Positions 33,041 to 45,124 of a DNA stretch of 64,000 nucleotides are shown here, one piece after another. Both the position numbers and the translations under genes were made by a program. Under the pieces are notes generated by a model. The model was given only the letters and a program-made list of their open reading frames with translations. It ran no database searches and was not told the DNA's origin. Each line of letters starts with the position of its first letter. The first letter of the stretch is position 1. Source of the DNA: Endomychus coccineus (taxonomy: Eukaryota; Arthropoda; Insecta; Coleoptera; Endomychidae); NCBI GenBank assembly GCA_958510875.1, contig OY294068.1, forward strand, positions 22,052,297 to 22,116,296, read 5' to 3'.

Positions 33041-33144
33041 CCATTTACAAAGAAACACAACCACATATTTTCCAGAAATACCAAATTCAATTGGAATGTA
33101 TGGAGATTCCAATGTTCTTCCGTAAAGTTAAAGAAAACCTGCTT

Positions 33145-33293
33145 ACGAACATAGAAAAGTTATCTGTTTAATATCGGTAACTTCTGTCGAGGAGCTTAAT
33201 GATGAATCAAGGTATAATTCCGTTAGCTTGGACGATGTGGCCGCATGTAAATACTCTTCAGAAGCGGAGAATTTCGAGTGGCAGCTGCACCAA
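33145..33293 (+). other. Candidate host exon ending in a 5' splice site
   Basis: One frame reads HRKVICLISVTSVEELNDES and then YNSVSLDDVAACKYSSEAEN with FEWQLHQ, after which the DNA reads CAAAGTAAGTATG, a strong splice-donor match. Composition is balanced and protein-like, unlike the nearby transposon relics. There is no recognisable domain and no convincing acceptor upstream (GTCGAG at 33195 is weak). This is inference only. Confidence 0.2.
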
Positions 33294-33506
33294 AGTAAGT
33301 ATGCAGTTTTAATAGCCGCTACTTATTATTCATATATTCGAGAGCGAGTGTACCGTGCGGCAATAGAGGAAAACCTTTTAAATTGCAACCGGGAGAGGGC
33401 GCGTGGCGTGTGCGAGTATCGTCGTAATCTAAAAATTTGTCGGAATTCAAGTTCCCGAGGACGGCGAGGCTTTTCCTAAGCCGCTGCTTCACTTCAATAA
33501 TTAATT

Positions 33507-34590
33507 CGTGGCGCAGTCCACGAGGATCTAGTGTGTCCTGTAGGGATTATATATTTTCCGTAAAGCAATCTAGAAACAAACGGGGGAACGACCCATAATA
33601 CATCTTGTTCTTGCCGTGACTGCAATTACTTTTATTGGAACGAACAAATGAAATAGCGTTAGAATTCTCATATGTGACATTTTAAAACGAATAATTAATA
33701 ATGACAAAAACCGCAAACTATGCAATAAAAATAAAATATCAGCGGTTTCTTCAATGAAACGCGACTTCTTTGTCTCGTCAGTGACTGAGGTTTTAATTCT
33801 TAATAATTTTAAAAACGTTATTCTATTTACAACTTCCGCCAATTCGGCAAAGAAATTTGCAATTTTTCCACCACAATCTACGAGAACATATGACCTATTG
33901 TAATGGGAGGGGCTATTCAATCTTGTCTTCCACCTAGATTTGATTTGAAATTCTCGAGCTATAGTCCTGTTTTGGTTGTGCAATATGTTGACAAATAATT
34001 TCGGGGTGCCGGGTAAATGATGTTAAACAAAAAAAAATATTTTTGAGAGTTAACTATCTAAATTCGGGCCTGGGATGTAAAAAAAAACAATCGAATTTTT
34101 ATTTGGTGGACTATTTTTAGTTGTTTTAAATGGATCTTTTTAAAATATTTGTGATTCCTCTTTAATTAAATTTTTTGTCACTTAAATCATTTTGCACATT
34201 GAACATTTTAACTTAAATCTTTTTACACAATGAAATATAGCACGTTAGTAATGAAAAATAAACTTTATTCATTCAGCTAGATGATAATAATACAACATCC
34301 AGAGTTTAACATTCAAAACAAGATACAAAAGCAACAGCAACGTCAATACATAATGTAACCTGAATATAATTAGATATATTACTAAACGTATAAACATCGA
34401 ATGGGTCATAAGTCGCTATTAGATTTTCTTAAAAATTATTAATAGTGTCGCTAATAGATCCAGAAGATTGTTTTTCTTCTGGTTAGGAATGGGATTCGCT
34501 GTATTATACCGTCGTTAGGAATTAATAACAAAGCAATATTAACAAAATTTCCAAATGTTGACAATGTTCTTTGATTGATTGACAATGTTT
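33507..34590. other. PBS-like word then unassigned AT-rich sequence
   Basis: TGGCGCAGTCCACGAGGATC starts at about 33510 and resembles the primer-binding sites of some gypsy-type LTR elements. A similar word lies at 21038. No LTR or pol was found beside it. The 137-codon minus frame at 33570-33983 has no motif I recognise. The remainder to 34590 is AT-rich. Confidence 0.25.
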
Positions 34591-35880
34591 GCATCCTATA
34601 TCAACAAATTTAGGTTAGTAGGTTATGTGAAGTTAGGTTACAAACAAAGGAGGTACAATAAACAATCATTATTTGTCATTATGAGAGAGTTAAAATTGGC
34701 GCGATTACAATATTTGCATTCTAAATCAACAAAGTTAGATTAGTTGGTTAGGTTAGATTAGGTTAGGTTAGGTTAAGTTAGATTAGGTTAGGTTAGATTA
34801 CAAACAAAGGGGTATAATGAACAATCATTATTGGTTATTATGGGAGTGTTAAGATTAGCGCGATTACAATATTTGAAATCTATATCAACAAATTGAGGTT
34901 AGTAGGTTATGTTAGGCTAGGTTAGATTAGGTTAGATTAGGTTAGGTTAGGTTACAAACAAAGGGGGTACAATAAACAATCATTATTGGTTATTATGAGA
35001 GTGTTAAGATGAGCGCGATTACAATATTTGCATTCTATATCAACAAATGTAGGTTAGTAGGTTAGGTTAGGTTAGGTTAGGTTAGGTTAGGTTAGGTTAG
35101 GTTAGGTTAAACTAGATTAGGTTAGGTTAGGTTACAAACAAAGGAGGTACAATAACCAATCATTATTTGTTATTATGAGAGAGTTAAGATTAGCGTTACA
35201 ATATTTGCAATCTATATCAACAAATTGAGGTTAGTAGGTTAGATTAGGTTTGGTTAAATTAGATTAGGTTAGGCTAGGTTACAAACAAAGGGGTACAATA
35301 AACAATCATAATTGGTTATTATGGGAGTGTTAAGATTAGCGCGATTACAATATTTGCAATCTATATCAATAAATTGAGGCTAGTAGGTTATGTTAGGTTA
35401 GGTAAGATTAGGTTAGATTAGGTAAGGTTAGGTTACAAACAAAGGGAGTACAATAAACAATCATTATTGGTTATAATGAGTGTTAAGATTAGCGCGATTA
35501 CAATATTTGCATTTTATATCAACAAATTTAGGTTAGTAGGTCAGGTTAGGTTAGGTAAGGTTAAATTAGATTAGGTTAGGTTAGATTACAAACAAAGGAG
35601 GTACAATAACCAATCATTATTTGTTATTATGAGAGAGTTAAGATAGGCGTTACAATATTTGCAATCTATATCAACAAATTGAGGTTAGTAGGTTAGGTTA
35701 GGTTAGGTTAAATTAGATTAGGTTAGGTTAGGTTACAAACAAAGGGGTACAATAAACTATCATTATTGGTTATTATGGGAGTTAAGATTAGCACGATCAC
35801 AATATTTGCATTCTATATCAACAAATTTAGGTTAGGTTAGGTTGTAAACAAAGGGGGTACATTAAACAATCATTATCGGT
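34591..35880 (+). repeat. Minisatellite with embedded TTAGG-type tracts
   Basis: Nine units of about 113-180 bp share ACAAACAAAGG, TACAATAAACAATCATTATT, a GTTATTATG-A/G-GAG word, GTTAAGATTAGC, TACAATATTTGC and ATATCAACAAATT. Each is followed by a run of GGTTA repeats with GATTA and AATTA variants. Unit starts (ACAAACAAAGG) are near 34642, 34800, 34955, 35134, 35280, 35435, 35588, 35734 and 35847. The longest uninterrupted GGTTA run is around 35060-35110. GGTTA is the insect telomere unit TTAGG in another phase. Confidence 0.9.
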
Positions 35881-37429
35881 CATTGTGCAAATACTTGCGT
35901 ACAGAAGGGTGGTTCAACTAGGCAGCAGGTACTACATGCTAATAATCTGACCTGACAACCAGGTATACACTTGGGACTCAGTTTACGTAGACCTTGAAAA
36001 AACCTGGAACTGAATTTACCTACATAGAAAGGCAATTAATATATGCCGGACTCAATTTACGTCGACCCCATTTAACCACAGTCTTTTAATTACCACATGA
36101 CGCAACTCAGATGTAGCCAATTTTTCAGGTGTTCCAACTGTTGTAAGATTATTAAAAATATCGCAAGCTAGCAATACTGAATAATTTAAATGTTCTCCAA
36201 CAATAACTGTGTAGTATTGAGTAATATAATACTTCAACATACGCTTTAAATTCAGCGCCAACAGGTAGATACTGTAAATATTCTTATTGTCGTGTTCGAA
36301 TTGTTGTAAACGCATTATCCGATTATTAAAAAGCGACGCTGAATAATTGAAACTATGCGGTATTGAATAAAGTACACCACCGCATGTTTAGGTACAGCGA
36401 CAAACTAGGCATAGACAGGTACGTAGGTACGGCAAGCGCAATCTGACGAACGGGAGAGTACACGAAGTCGGGTGTAATCCTCTCTAATGACGCTCGGCAT
36501 AGCCAAAGTTATTTCCCGGTTTCCTTCTCTCACCCCGCTTACGACCCACACATACACACACAGCCTGCTCTTTGCACGATCACGACGCAGGAGGATATGT
36601 CAGGACTTTACACGGACGTTTTATGTCATAAACAGGGAAGCAGGTGGCTGTGTTACGATGCTTCTACGACCTTAGCCCGTTAGTTTAGGATTACAAACAT
36701 TCAGGATGTCATCGTCAATCTTACACACACTGTTTAACATCAGGATCGTATTGTATTTGCAGTCTGCATTGTGTAAAATAACGAAACCGAGTAATTGTTT
36801 CAATCCAAATAAACATACTTTCTAAATGTATCTTTGTTTTTATCTGAATGAATATCTATTTAAATGATTTGAGTTGATATAGAGGGAAATACAACCTGCA
36901 ATCGAAATTGGATTGTTCAATATCACAAATGTCTTATTAACATGCCATCATATACTTTCACCAGTATTTTACCTAAAGGAAACAAGTAATTCAATATTGG
37001 CGTTTTCCAAGGTATTACACATTTTTTTCTATTGTGTTTCTGAAGCAAATGGCGAAAACCGCATCTCGATACAGGTTGCCAGTAAAAAATTCGATCATTT
37101 GGCCTTTTTACGGCTATATTTCCTCGACTATAGATGTTCTACGCCTACCTGATTGAAGGTGTGGTGCTGAAACCTACAATAGAATGGGAAAATTAATACC
37201 AGCTTGTATAACATAAGCTAGTGGCAATAGGAAATTTGAATACTGACTATTTGATTACTACAAAATGGCGTATGTAGCAATAGTTCAATTACCATTGAAG
37301 TGAACCACCCAAGATGATGATCTTTCCGTGGATCATTCACCGTTTTGAAAGACTGCATCCATCGCAAATTAACTCCAGAAAACCTCTTGCCAATAGGAAT
37401 ACTTGAGACGGTTCTATGCGTTTTAAGTC
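35881..37429. other. Unassigned; GC-richer island at 36380-36690
   Basis: No element is recognised. The 87-codon minus frame at 36052-36315 has no motif. The island at 36380-36690 (CpG-containing, with CACACA near 36550) could be single-copy host DNA. Confidence 0.3.
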
Positions 37430-38345
37430 TTGAGTCTTTAAGATAACGAAGGTTGGTGTGAAGACGTTAAATCGTCAAAACCAAAACTAGTCCTTTTCAC
37501 GGGAAAAAGAAAAGATTCGGCCTAACGTAAACACTCAATTACACCCTGGGTGTAATCTTCTACAGTATGGTGATTTAATCTAACTCCAAAGGATGGCTCC
37601 ACACGCAAGTCTTAAGATACATGAAAAAATACGGTACTGATCTGGTAGCCTAAGATCCCGCATGCCTCCAGCTATGCTCTGCCTCCCACCTCTCGACATT
37701 TACGTAGAAGAAATGACTACACCATCTGCATGACAGTTAAAATTAATCGGACTCTGGTACATCGGAATTGAGGAAGGAAGACACTCTTATATCTTGGAGA
37801 AAGCGTACAAGAAGACACCTTTTCTCGGTAGGGAAAAAGGCAACGTGCCACCTCAATGTCTTCAAAAGACCGACAGCCACTAATGAAAAGAAGGGGGAAA
37901 CTCTCCATATCTTCATTCATGGCTCAAAAATAATAGGACCTGGGACAGGTACTTACCCGACAGATCTAAACCTATTCCTAGGGATTTCATACACCCTGAG
38001 TCATGCAAACTGCGTTGGGTAAAGGGACAAGACATAACAGAATGCAGACGAGATGCTCGCGAGAGAACTGCCAAGGAGAATCTCAAGGAAAGTATTAATA
38101 ATCTCAAATGCCTTAGTGCTATTCTCAAATACAACACCCTCAAATGGGATGAAACTCCAGGCAGCAGACAAAATCTATCTCGGAAGAACTTCACATGAAA
38201 CACCACGGGACGCTCAATTGAGAAAACACATGCACACTATGATGGGTCTAGTTCAGAGAAGATGACGAGACAGAGAACACGCGCTGAGCACCTGCCCAAC
38301 TATCGCCAACATCAGAGAGTTCACGTGATGCGTTCTGGTTAGTTC
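37430..38345 (+). pseudogene. RNase H LINE relic (RT thumb to C-terminus)
   Basis: Frame-broken plus-strand reading: KPKLVLFTGKRK (the strand that follows the RT active site), then decayed sequence, then ETLHIFIHGSKIIGPGTGTY (RNase H first strand, normally TDGSK, with TD changed to IH). DLNLFLGISYTLSHANCV follows, and near 38270 REHALSTCPTIANIRE, like the terminal H/C knuckle. Several frameshifts and probable internal deletions. Not functional. Confidence 0.6.
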
Positions 38346-38689
38346 AATACCTAGAATGGCTGTACATCTAGACATACACTGAATACTCTGACAAATAAGC
38401 CACCCTCCTAATTCAATTCAGAATCCGAAAACCCCAAACTGATGAAAATGTTGAGGATTTTAAACCAATTTGAAATTTCTCAAGGATCAATTCCAATGAA
38501 ATACCTAACGAAACAGTGCTGATGATATTTGCTTAAAAAAGTGGGATCCATAATGGGTTCTAGTATAAGTCCCAATGCATGAGTTATTAATACATTTAAC
38601 TAAAAATAAGTTTGTCTTAAGCTGACATATTGATATACTGCTTCTTATGATCTCGTCAGATGATGGAGTCAATGTTGAACCATCTCTGG

Positions 38690-39835
38690 CAGATATATGA
38701 ATACCTCGTTAGGAAATGTTTGGAGAATAATCTCTGCCGGAGTTAGAGTAGATCACATTTGAGTGGGGCTTGTGGGCTAGGAGCCTCTCCATTGCGACCT
38801 TTGCAGATCTATTGTGTGTGCCCTCATCTTATGTTAGAGTTCTCTGTCTAGGCCCATCCTTACTACTAGATTTCAGAGGCCAGATCTTAAGTTCTTCTCT
38901 CTTGAGAGGGTTGTGGTTTACCTTCCCTATCTGTCAGACTTTCGTAGTAGCACAGTATATGTGCTGAGGTTTTCTCATCTTCTTGGCAGAACCTACATAT
39001 GGTTGTGTCTGCCAGTCAGATGTTGTTCATGTATTTGTTGAGTCTACAATGCCCCGTCAGGAGCCCAACAATGATCCTGGTTGATCGCCTATTCAGACTT
39101 AGTAGGTTCCACCAATTTCGGGATTGATTTTTCATCCAAGTACTGTTACATGATTTTCGCAGGGCTTGTGCTATACCACAGGAAGGTTCTGGACAAATTG
39201 GGCCACATGGTGCTCTTTCTGGGCCTCTTCTTTGCCCATGTATCCTGTGTGTCCAGCTACCCAGGTTAAAGACAGTCTGTCCAACTCTTCTAGGGTTTCT
39301 AAGGAATCCCAGACAAGTTTGGAGTTAACTTGCATGGAGGTGATTGCTTTTAAAGCCGCTTGGCTGTCATATTATATGGCATGATGGTGTTTCCCTTAAA
39401 CTCTTCCCTTAGTAAGTCTTCAGCACAGTGATGTATTGTTGTAACTTCTGCCTGGAATATCGTTACTTATTTATCTAATCAGGCCATTCTGCATTAATTG
39501 GAGGTCGTCCCTTTCATGTCTCTTTGTGCTTATGTGCGTTTACCCTTTGGTCAGTCTGCTGCTGGTGACTGACATGTTTTCTCTTTTTTAGTGGCGGTAG
39601 GTTCAGCATGATTTCTAAAGTGGCTGTTGGGGTTGTCCTAATAGCTCCGGTGGCAGCCAGGCAAGCTGGCCTTCCGATGACCCTTAGCCGCAGCCTGTTG
39701 ATTCTTTGGCCACCATACGACCTTACCATATACTATCGTGGGTCTGATGTCCCTGGTATATAGCCATATGATCATCTGCTGTCTGAAACTTAAATAAATG
39801 TTGTCACTGTTCAATCTAGAGAAAAAATACTTCAT
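38690..39835 (-). pseudogene. RNase H LINE relic (RT end, RNase H, zinc knuckle)
   Basis: Reading leftward: MVRSYGGQRINRLRLRVIGR, then PACLAATGAIRTTPTATLEI and MLNLPPL (the RT C-terminal connection, where RLACLAITGAMRTTPT is usual). Next come DSQAALKAITSMQVNSKLVW and LSLTWVAGHTGYMGKEEA (RNase H strands), LLTGHCRLNKYMNN, CRFCQEDEKTSAHILC (CCHC-like knuckle) and a decayed tail. This is the order of an I/LOA/R1-type ORF2. It is broken by stops and frameshifts. Confidence 0.85.
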
Positions 39836-41380
39836 CTATCGAATGATGATGATTCACAATGCATTTATTGCAAATACCTTCTTCCGTTTGATGGTGTACT
39901 ACATTTCAGTTCAACAAATCCTTGTGTAGAAATTTTTTGTACATATACGTTTTAGGGCTATCATAGTCGAATATTCTGTCCCGATATAACAAGACTCGTT
40001 CATCGCGTTTTACATTTGAACATAAAAATCCCAGATGTCCTAATATTCAAATGCGACCGTTCGCTAAAACAAACAGAGTTATAATCCTGCTAAACCATGT
40101 CCAGTGGTCCATTACAAATAACATTGATTTTTAATTCATTCGAGCTTTCGATAGAACGAAGCTAATGACTGCACATGTAGATTATTAAAACGCGTTTTAC
40201 CGTTTTCTGTTTTATTATTACCACGGCAGTGTGCGTAGAGAACATTATATCGCACACGACGCTGAATCATGTTTATTTGGTATCGAGTTACAAGCGCAAT
40301 GTGTGACGACAAGTTAAATGCTATGGAATTATTCACCTAAATCAAGTATCATGTGTAAAATTGTATTATTCTCTGAATGAGGTATCTTTGACATTTCTTC
40401 GTATGGATTGTACCATCTACTTTTTGCGATAGTTCGTCTTCAATCGATGATTTTGAATTACGTAATTTTTTGAATGAATTAGATTAACAATTTTTTATTT
40501 TTGAGAATTGACTTATATCAATGTATATCAATGCTCCAACTCCAAGACCATGATATCATGTACTCCATGAATAACTGACTATATTTGTGTTCAGTCATGT
40601 ATCTACGACAACTATTTCGGAAGTTAGTTAAAATATTCCAAATTTTAAAACCAATGTTTCTAATTTAGGTAGAATCTTACGAATGATAATGTGCAATGGA
40701 AAGGTAATAAGGGTATATCTTCAATAGGTCCTAAATCCCGAACATTACTCTATTTGTTTGATTGTTTGCATATTATATAATGAGGTTGATATAACATAAG
40801 TGGACCACATGTGTAATAATGCACCGTTAGCAAGGTTAGCTTATTGTTCATACTACATCATCCATGTCAACATCGAAAGGAATGAATGTTATGGAATGAT
40901 GTATTAACATCAATATACAAGGATAAGGAAGGAGAAGTATTTATAGTTTAGGATATAGTTATCATAGGCAGAATAGAATTGAATTTTAGAATCATAATTA
41001 CTGATTAGAGAAGTTAAGATTAGGCAGTTCTGAATTAGTTCTAAACTGATAAATACTAGGATGATATAATTTGTATCTTACCACACCACCAGCAATCATA
41101 ACCCCTATATAATCTGGCACCTGCCAAACTCGGGCTATTATAAATGTTTCATCCAAGCCCATAGACTTTTTTTGGAGTGCAGGGGAGCTCTGGCTGAATG
41201 AGCCAGAGCCGACAAACTTAGCTAGTGTGGATACCCGCTCACTTTGGCACGAAAAGAGATGAATTGATCGAATGATAAGGATCTAAAACAAGCCTCGCCA
41301 CCGCGAAAAATTGACATAAAACATGAAAGATGAGAATGGTTGCTATACCGAGGTTTATTTACAACTTCCTTCGGCCGTCG
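39836..41380. other. Unassigned AT-rich sequence
   Basis: No gene is seen. A 9-bp perfect stem GCTCTGGCT/AGCCAGAGC with loop GAATG lies at 41187-41209. A GC-richer patch at 40170-40310 is unassigned. Confidence 0.35.
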
Positions 41381-41427
41381 TAGCCTAGGTGGTTGAGTAG
41401 ATGCACTTTGTTTCCCGATTTCGAAAC
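41381..41427 (+). repeat. Possible tRNA-derived SINE head
   Basis: TAGCCTAGGTGG (41381-41392) fits the pol III A-box consensus TRGCNNAGNNGG. About 30 bases on, GATTTCGAAAC (41417-41427) is a poor B-box match. The preceding CTTCGG and spacing are tRNA-like. No tail or second copy confirms a SINE. Confidence 0.3.
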
Positions 41428-41689
41428 TAAAGCGGCAAATTTTTATTGTTTTTCCTTGGCCTTGAACACAGTATTATGGAGTTCTTCACTACGTCTTTAA
41501 TGAAATTATTAAAGACTGATGGATATTCAATGCAACACGTGCACATCTTTTATGCCTTTCTGTATATTTGTAGACCCTTGTCAGAGAGCAGTGATTTTCG
41601 GAATCGAACGGTGCTCCTGGTATGAGCTAGGCGAAACTTCACATTGCGGAGCTACCGCCCAAACGTTCGAAAACTCCCCCCTTGAGCAG

Positions 41690-42040
41690 AAGAAACGAAC
41701 AAGAACAACTGGCAATAGGAATTCTAACAGGCTACTATCAATATCACGTATTTATTTAATGGAGATTGTTGATAACCCTGCTGATAGTAGACGCCGAGAG
41801 GTGGAATTAACTGCCTCCCAAATCCTAGTAGAATGTCCAGTACTGATTTCTCTGCAACTCTTCGGCAGCGAGTACATACTGCTTGAGAACTTAAGACACA
41901 TCAGTTCAAGCAGTATCTTCGTTATCGGCGCTGGCTCAGGCCTGCTGGAGTTTTCTTCCAAAGGGCGCACAATGGGCCTAATCAACCATTCTGAGTGCAC
42001 TAAACTTGTCCTACCCAGCTTTGATTGATTGATCATACAA
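41690..42040 (+). pseudogene. LINE ORF2 C-terminus and 3' UTR
   Basis: The open frame ends with DSRRREVELTASQILVECPV, then LFGSEYILLENLRHISSSSI and GLLEF, the terminal region after the zinc knuckle in an RNase H LINE. It then carries GGGCGCACAATGGGCCTAAT and TTGATTGATTGAT, which recur with changes at 54186-54250. The upstream part (41519-41690) is open but unrecognised. Confidence 0.65.
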
Positions 42041-43003
42041 GAGGAAAATATGATGGAATAAATAGGTTTATAATTTAAGAAACCTCAATACATGGTATTC
42101 TTTCAAGGACGCTTCCAAAAATCGTTAAATTGGATATTTTAAAAGTATATTGTAAAGAACGAATATTCGTTTGTGTTGATTATAATTACACTGCTATCAA
42201 AATATAATGTAGGTGGAGTGAAATAATAATAGTTTTAAGAAATGCAAGTTTTACGAACGAGTTTAGAATGGAACATATTGGTTTGAGTCGGTAGAACGCT
42301 GGCAGTTACCCGATATCTGTAACAACGGCGTGTAATAAAAGCGAAGCGAGAATGTATGTTCATAATACGGATGGGGTGTACCAACTTGACATGCTCCATT
42401 ACGTGTGTGTGGCCTGAAATCTGATAGTAACAACAGTCGTCTGTTTTACTATATCGCAATGGCAAGCTACGGAGGAAGTTTAATCTTGTGTGTGTGGCGT
42501 GCTTATTTCGTTACAGATAAAATCGTAAAAAAGCTACTCTAAATTCAGTAAATTATCAAAACACCGTACTTCTGGTTTATACGTTCTTTGAACATCAACT
42601 AGAAAATGAGAGTTATTCCGTTGTCATAGTGAGAGGTTAACTAAATATTATTGTTCTTTGATTTATTTATGAACTTTTATGCATACCAATTTTGAACATG
42701 TTTTTGTTTTTGTTCATTTGCCGGAATTAATTTCCATCTAACAAAACCTAGATAAAATTTAAAACATACAAGAATGATTCACGATATTTATTTTAATATT
42801 ACACACATGCACAGAAACATACACACATATACACAGACTGAACCCTCGGAAGCTTACAAGGCAACTTTTTTTTTGTACGAAGATCTCAGAGTCTCAATCC
42901 GTTGAATCACCCTTCATTAAAACTCTAATTATGGCCATGCATGGAACAGACATATCAATTGGCAACTTTCCAAGATTCTTACAGGACCTAAAAAATAGCA
43001 AGC
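42041..43003. other. Unassigned
   Basis: No element identified. A run of ACACA-type words lies at 42800-42835. Confidence 0.35.
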
Positions 43004-43177
43004 ATGAGTACTACTCTCATTAAAAAATGTTTCCCTCCTTTATTTACTGAAGTTTGGTGCGAAAATGGCTTCAGAACTATAGGTGATTTCATGGATACAA
43101 GTGAATGGTTACTCGAAGACATAGTCAAAGATAGAATGAACAAATCAACTGAAATCGGTAAGAAAGATCTATGTATA
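43004..43177 (+). CDS. Open frame interrupted by Ginger copy 2 (unknown)
   Basis: The frame reads STTLIKKCFPPLFTEVWCEN, then TIGDFMDTSEWLLEDIVKDR, and stays open into the Ginger element. Across the insertion, counting one TATA only, the frame would continue past 44790 for about 24 codons to a stop. The composition looks protein-like, but I recognise no domain. It may be host or an older element. No start context or promoter can be claimed. Confidence 0.25.
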
Positions 43178-43454
43178 TGTTACTGTGAATGTCCGATATT
43201 AGTGAATGTTAAGTCAGAAATTATTTCAATATTTTGTTTGTTTTGGACATACACCGGTGAATGTTAACATACTCCAAGGCGATTTTGTGTGTCTCAGATT
43301 AATTACGTGAATGTTAACACACGCGCCAGTGTTTGTTCGAAATGAAGTGAGAAAGTTAGAGTGCTATTGTTGTCTCTTTTTTCCACGCCGACCACCCGTC
43401 GCCGCACCGCTAATAGGGCAGAATATCAGAATTCGAAATATGTTCACTGTGCAA

Positions 43455-44300
43455 CAGAAAAGTGGCATCTAGAAGAAACATAGAATTAGCGAAACTTGGA
43501 CTTCAAGATCAAGGAAAAAAAATGCTTAAAGTATCGCAGGCAACTTTTCCTCCTGCAAAATATGGAGAAACTGTAAGGTTGCGTGCAGGGCCGGATTTAG
43601 AGAGTCTGGATGCCTCGGGGCAACAAAGGAGTGGAGGCCCCCTGGCCCCAAATTATTTTCCAAATAAAATGAACAATTTTTTCAGTCGAGTTTTTCAATA
43701 AACAATTTATTGTGAAACCAAGTAAATTCTTTTAGTATTTAACAAACATATATAAGTAACTATAATCGGAAACAAGAATTAGCGAAAAAAAATATCGAAG
43801 GAAAAGTTGTTTACTAGTGTTTACTAGTCGGAATTTAAAAGATTTTTCTTCCGAAGTCTATTGTGGGGCCCCCTCTTTTGTGGAGGCCCCGGGACTGTAG
43901 TCCCTGATTGCCCTCCTCTAAATCCGGCAGTAGTTGCGTGTTCCTGATGTTGATAGAGGTCGTACAGTTTCCAGAAATATCCTTACATGTGTTACAAATA
44001 TGGATGGTGACTATTATCAATTGCCTACAAAACATGGGACGTAATCACAGATGTATACTAGGAATCAGTTTTTCATCAGTAAGGAAAATTGTATCAATAT
44101 ATCTGAAACTTCTTCTACAAAAATATCAATGCGTGAAATAGTTGCTTTGGAATCAATATTTGGAGGACAAGGATATAAGCGTTGCAATAGTGCACAAAAT
44201 GCAACACCAAGAAATGTAACTGTAAAGTTCGTGGAGTTATTTGTATTTCTAAGTGCCATAACAGTTTGTCATGTACTAATAAAGAAGTTTTTTTAAATTC
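43455..44300 (+). pseudogene. Ginger/KRBA2-like integrase C-terminus, interrupted
   Basis: The frame runs RRNIELAKLGLQDQGKKMLK, then AKYGETVRLR up to the MITE at 43586. Here the A run is one base longer than in the other copy, so the frame is intact where that one is shifted. After the MITE, a diverged VDIEVVQ-type stretch continues (the VPDVDRG region), then MYTRNQFFI, SSTKISMREIVALE and GGQGYKRCN. A one-base loss then disrupts the Cys-rich tail that is readable in the other copy. It is inactive. Confidence 0.7.
43586..43932. mobile_element. hAT-type MITE nested in Ginger copy 2
   Basis: The left end is CAGGGCCGGATTTAG (43586). The right end, inverted, reads TACTGCCGGATTTAG (43932), so the inner 10 bases of the TIR match. 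The TSD GTTGCGTG is perfect at 43578-43585 and 43933-43940. The other Ginger copy carries the uninterrupted site AAGGTTGCGTGTTCCTGATG, which confirms the insertion exactly. GC-rich subterminal runs (GGAGGCCCCCTGG, GGGGCCCCC, GGAGGCCCCGGG) are typical of such hAT MITEs. Confidence 0.95.
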
Positions 44301-44789
44301 TGATAGCGAAAAATGCTGTAATACCTAATTACCTATGAGTAGGTACGTTGTAACGAATGTGTATTTTTTAAATTTTATAGCCAATAGGGAAATAGCATTA
44401 ATGATAAGTGTACGTTATTGTTTACCTTACTTGGCAGGTAATGCTATTTGTATTACTGATTTAAGATTTTAATTAATAAACAAGTTCTATTTGTTTTATT
44501 TATTATAGTTCTATGATTTTATTTATTGTAACAATTTGTGAGTTCATTTTAATTCAGGCCCGAACTTCTGTTTTGCAGATATCTTTGCTGAATCATCATA
44601 ATTTAACTCATCATAAGAGAATGAAGATTAACCAAGTCGTCGTGGTGTATGATAACATTCACTGGTGAATGACCGAAAACATAAAGAACACAATAAATAA
44701 CAAACAATCACCAGCTAGCTTGGTGGTTGTTTACATACACCAGTGTATCTTAAGATACACTCCACTTCGGACATTCACAGTAACATATA

Positions 44790-45124
44790 CACTACACAAG
44801 AATTAAATCTTTCAAAATCGAGGCACAATATTATCCAACAAATGTCATTTCGCGCAGTGCCTGATCCAACACTTTACATATACTGCCCTCTTAAGCAAAA
44901 GGGGCATATCTGCATAATTCGTAGTTTTGACATTTTGATGTTTGTATATTTTCTCACGCTTCTCAATGAATAACAAATAATCTTTAAATAATTTGAGTCA
45001 TACTGTCACATAAGCCGTGCTTTATTTTCAACAATAAGGATTTTTTAAATTTTGGCCCAGTTAACAAAAAAATGGATACGACTTTTTCAGGTAAGAATAA
45101 TCGAATTGGTACTAAATTAAAAAG
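44790..45124. other. Right flank of Ginger copy 2
   Basis: A short continuation of the interrupted open frame to about 44870, then AT-rich DNA up to the truncated end of the TIR element. No gene recognised. Confidence 0.3.

Larger units (their letters stand above)
43178..44785 (+). mobile_element. Ginger-type DNA transposon, copy 2 (TATA TSD), with nested MITE
   Basis: Ends TGTTACTGTGAATGT and its inverse, with perfect 4-bp TSDs TATA at 43174-43177 and 44786-44789. It is in inverted orientation to the copy at 26250-27990 and closely similar to it at both ends and in the coding part. It lacks the N-terminal region and zinc finger of that copy (deletion near 43420-43440) but carries a 347-bp hAT MITE. 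The two Ginger copies have different internal deletions. Confidence 0.85.

Noticed and set aside
34591..35880. Regular spacing reminiscent of a CRISPR array
   Set aside because: Spacers are GGTTA runs rather than unique sequences, units are over 110 bp, and the context is eukaryotic.
34591..35880. A true chromosome end
   Set aside because: The array is interrupted, variable and followed by 28 kb of other DNA, so it is interstitial.
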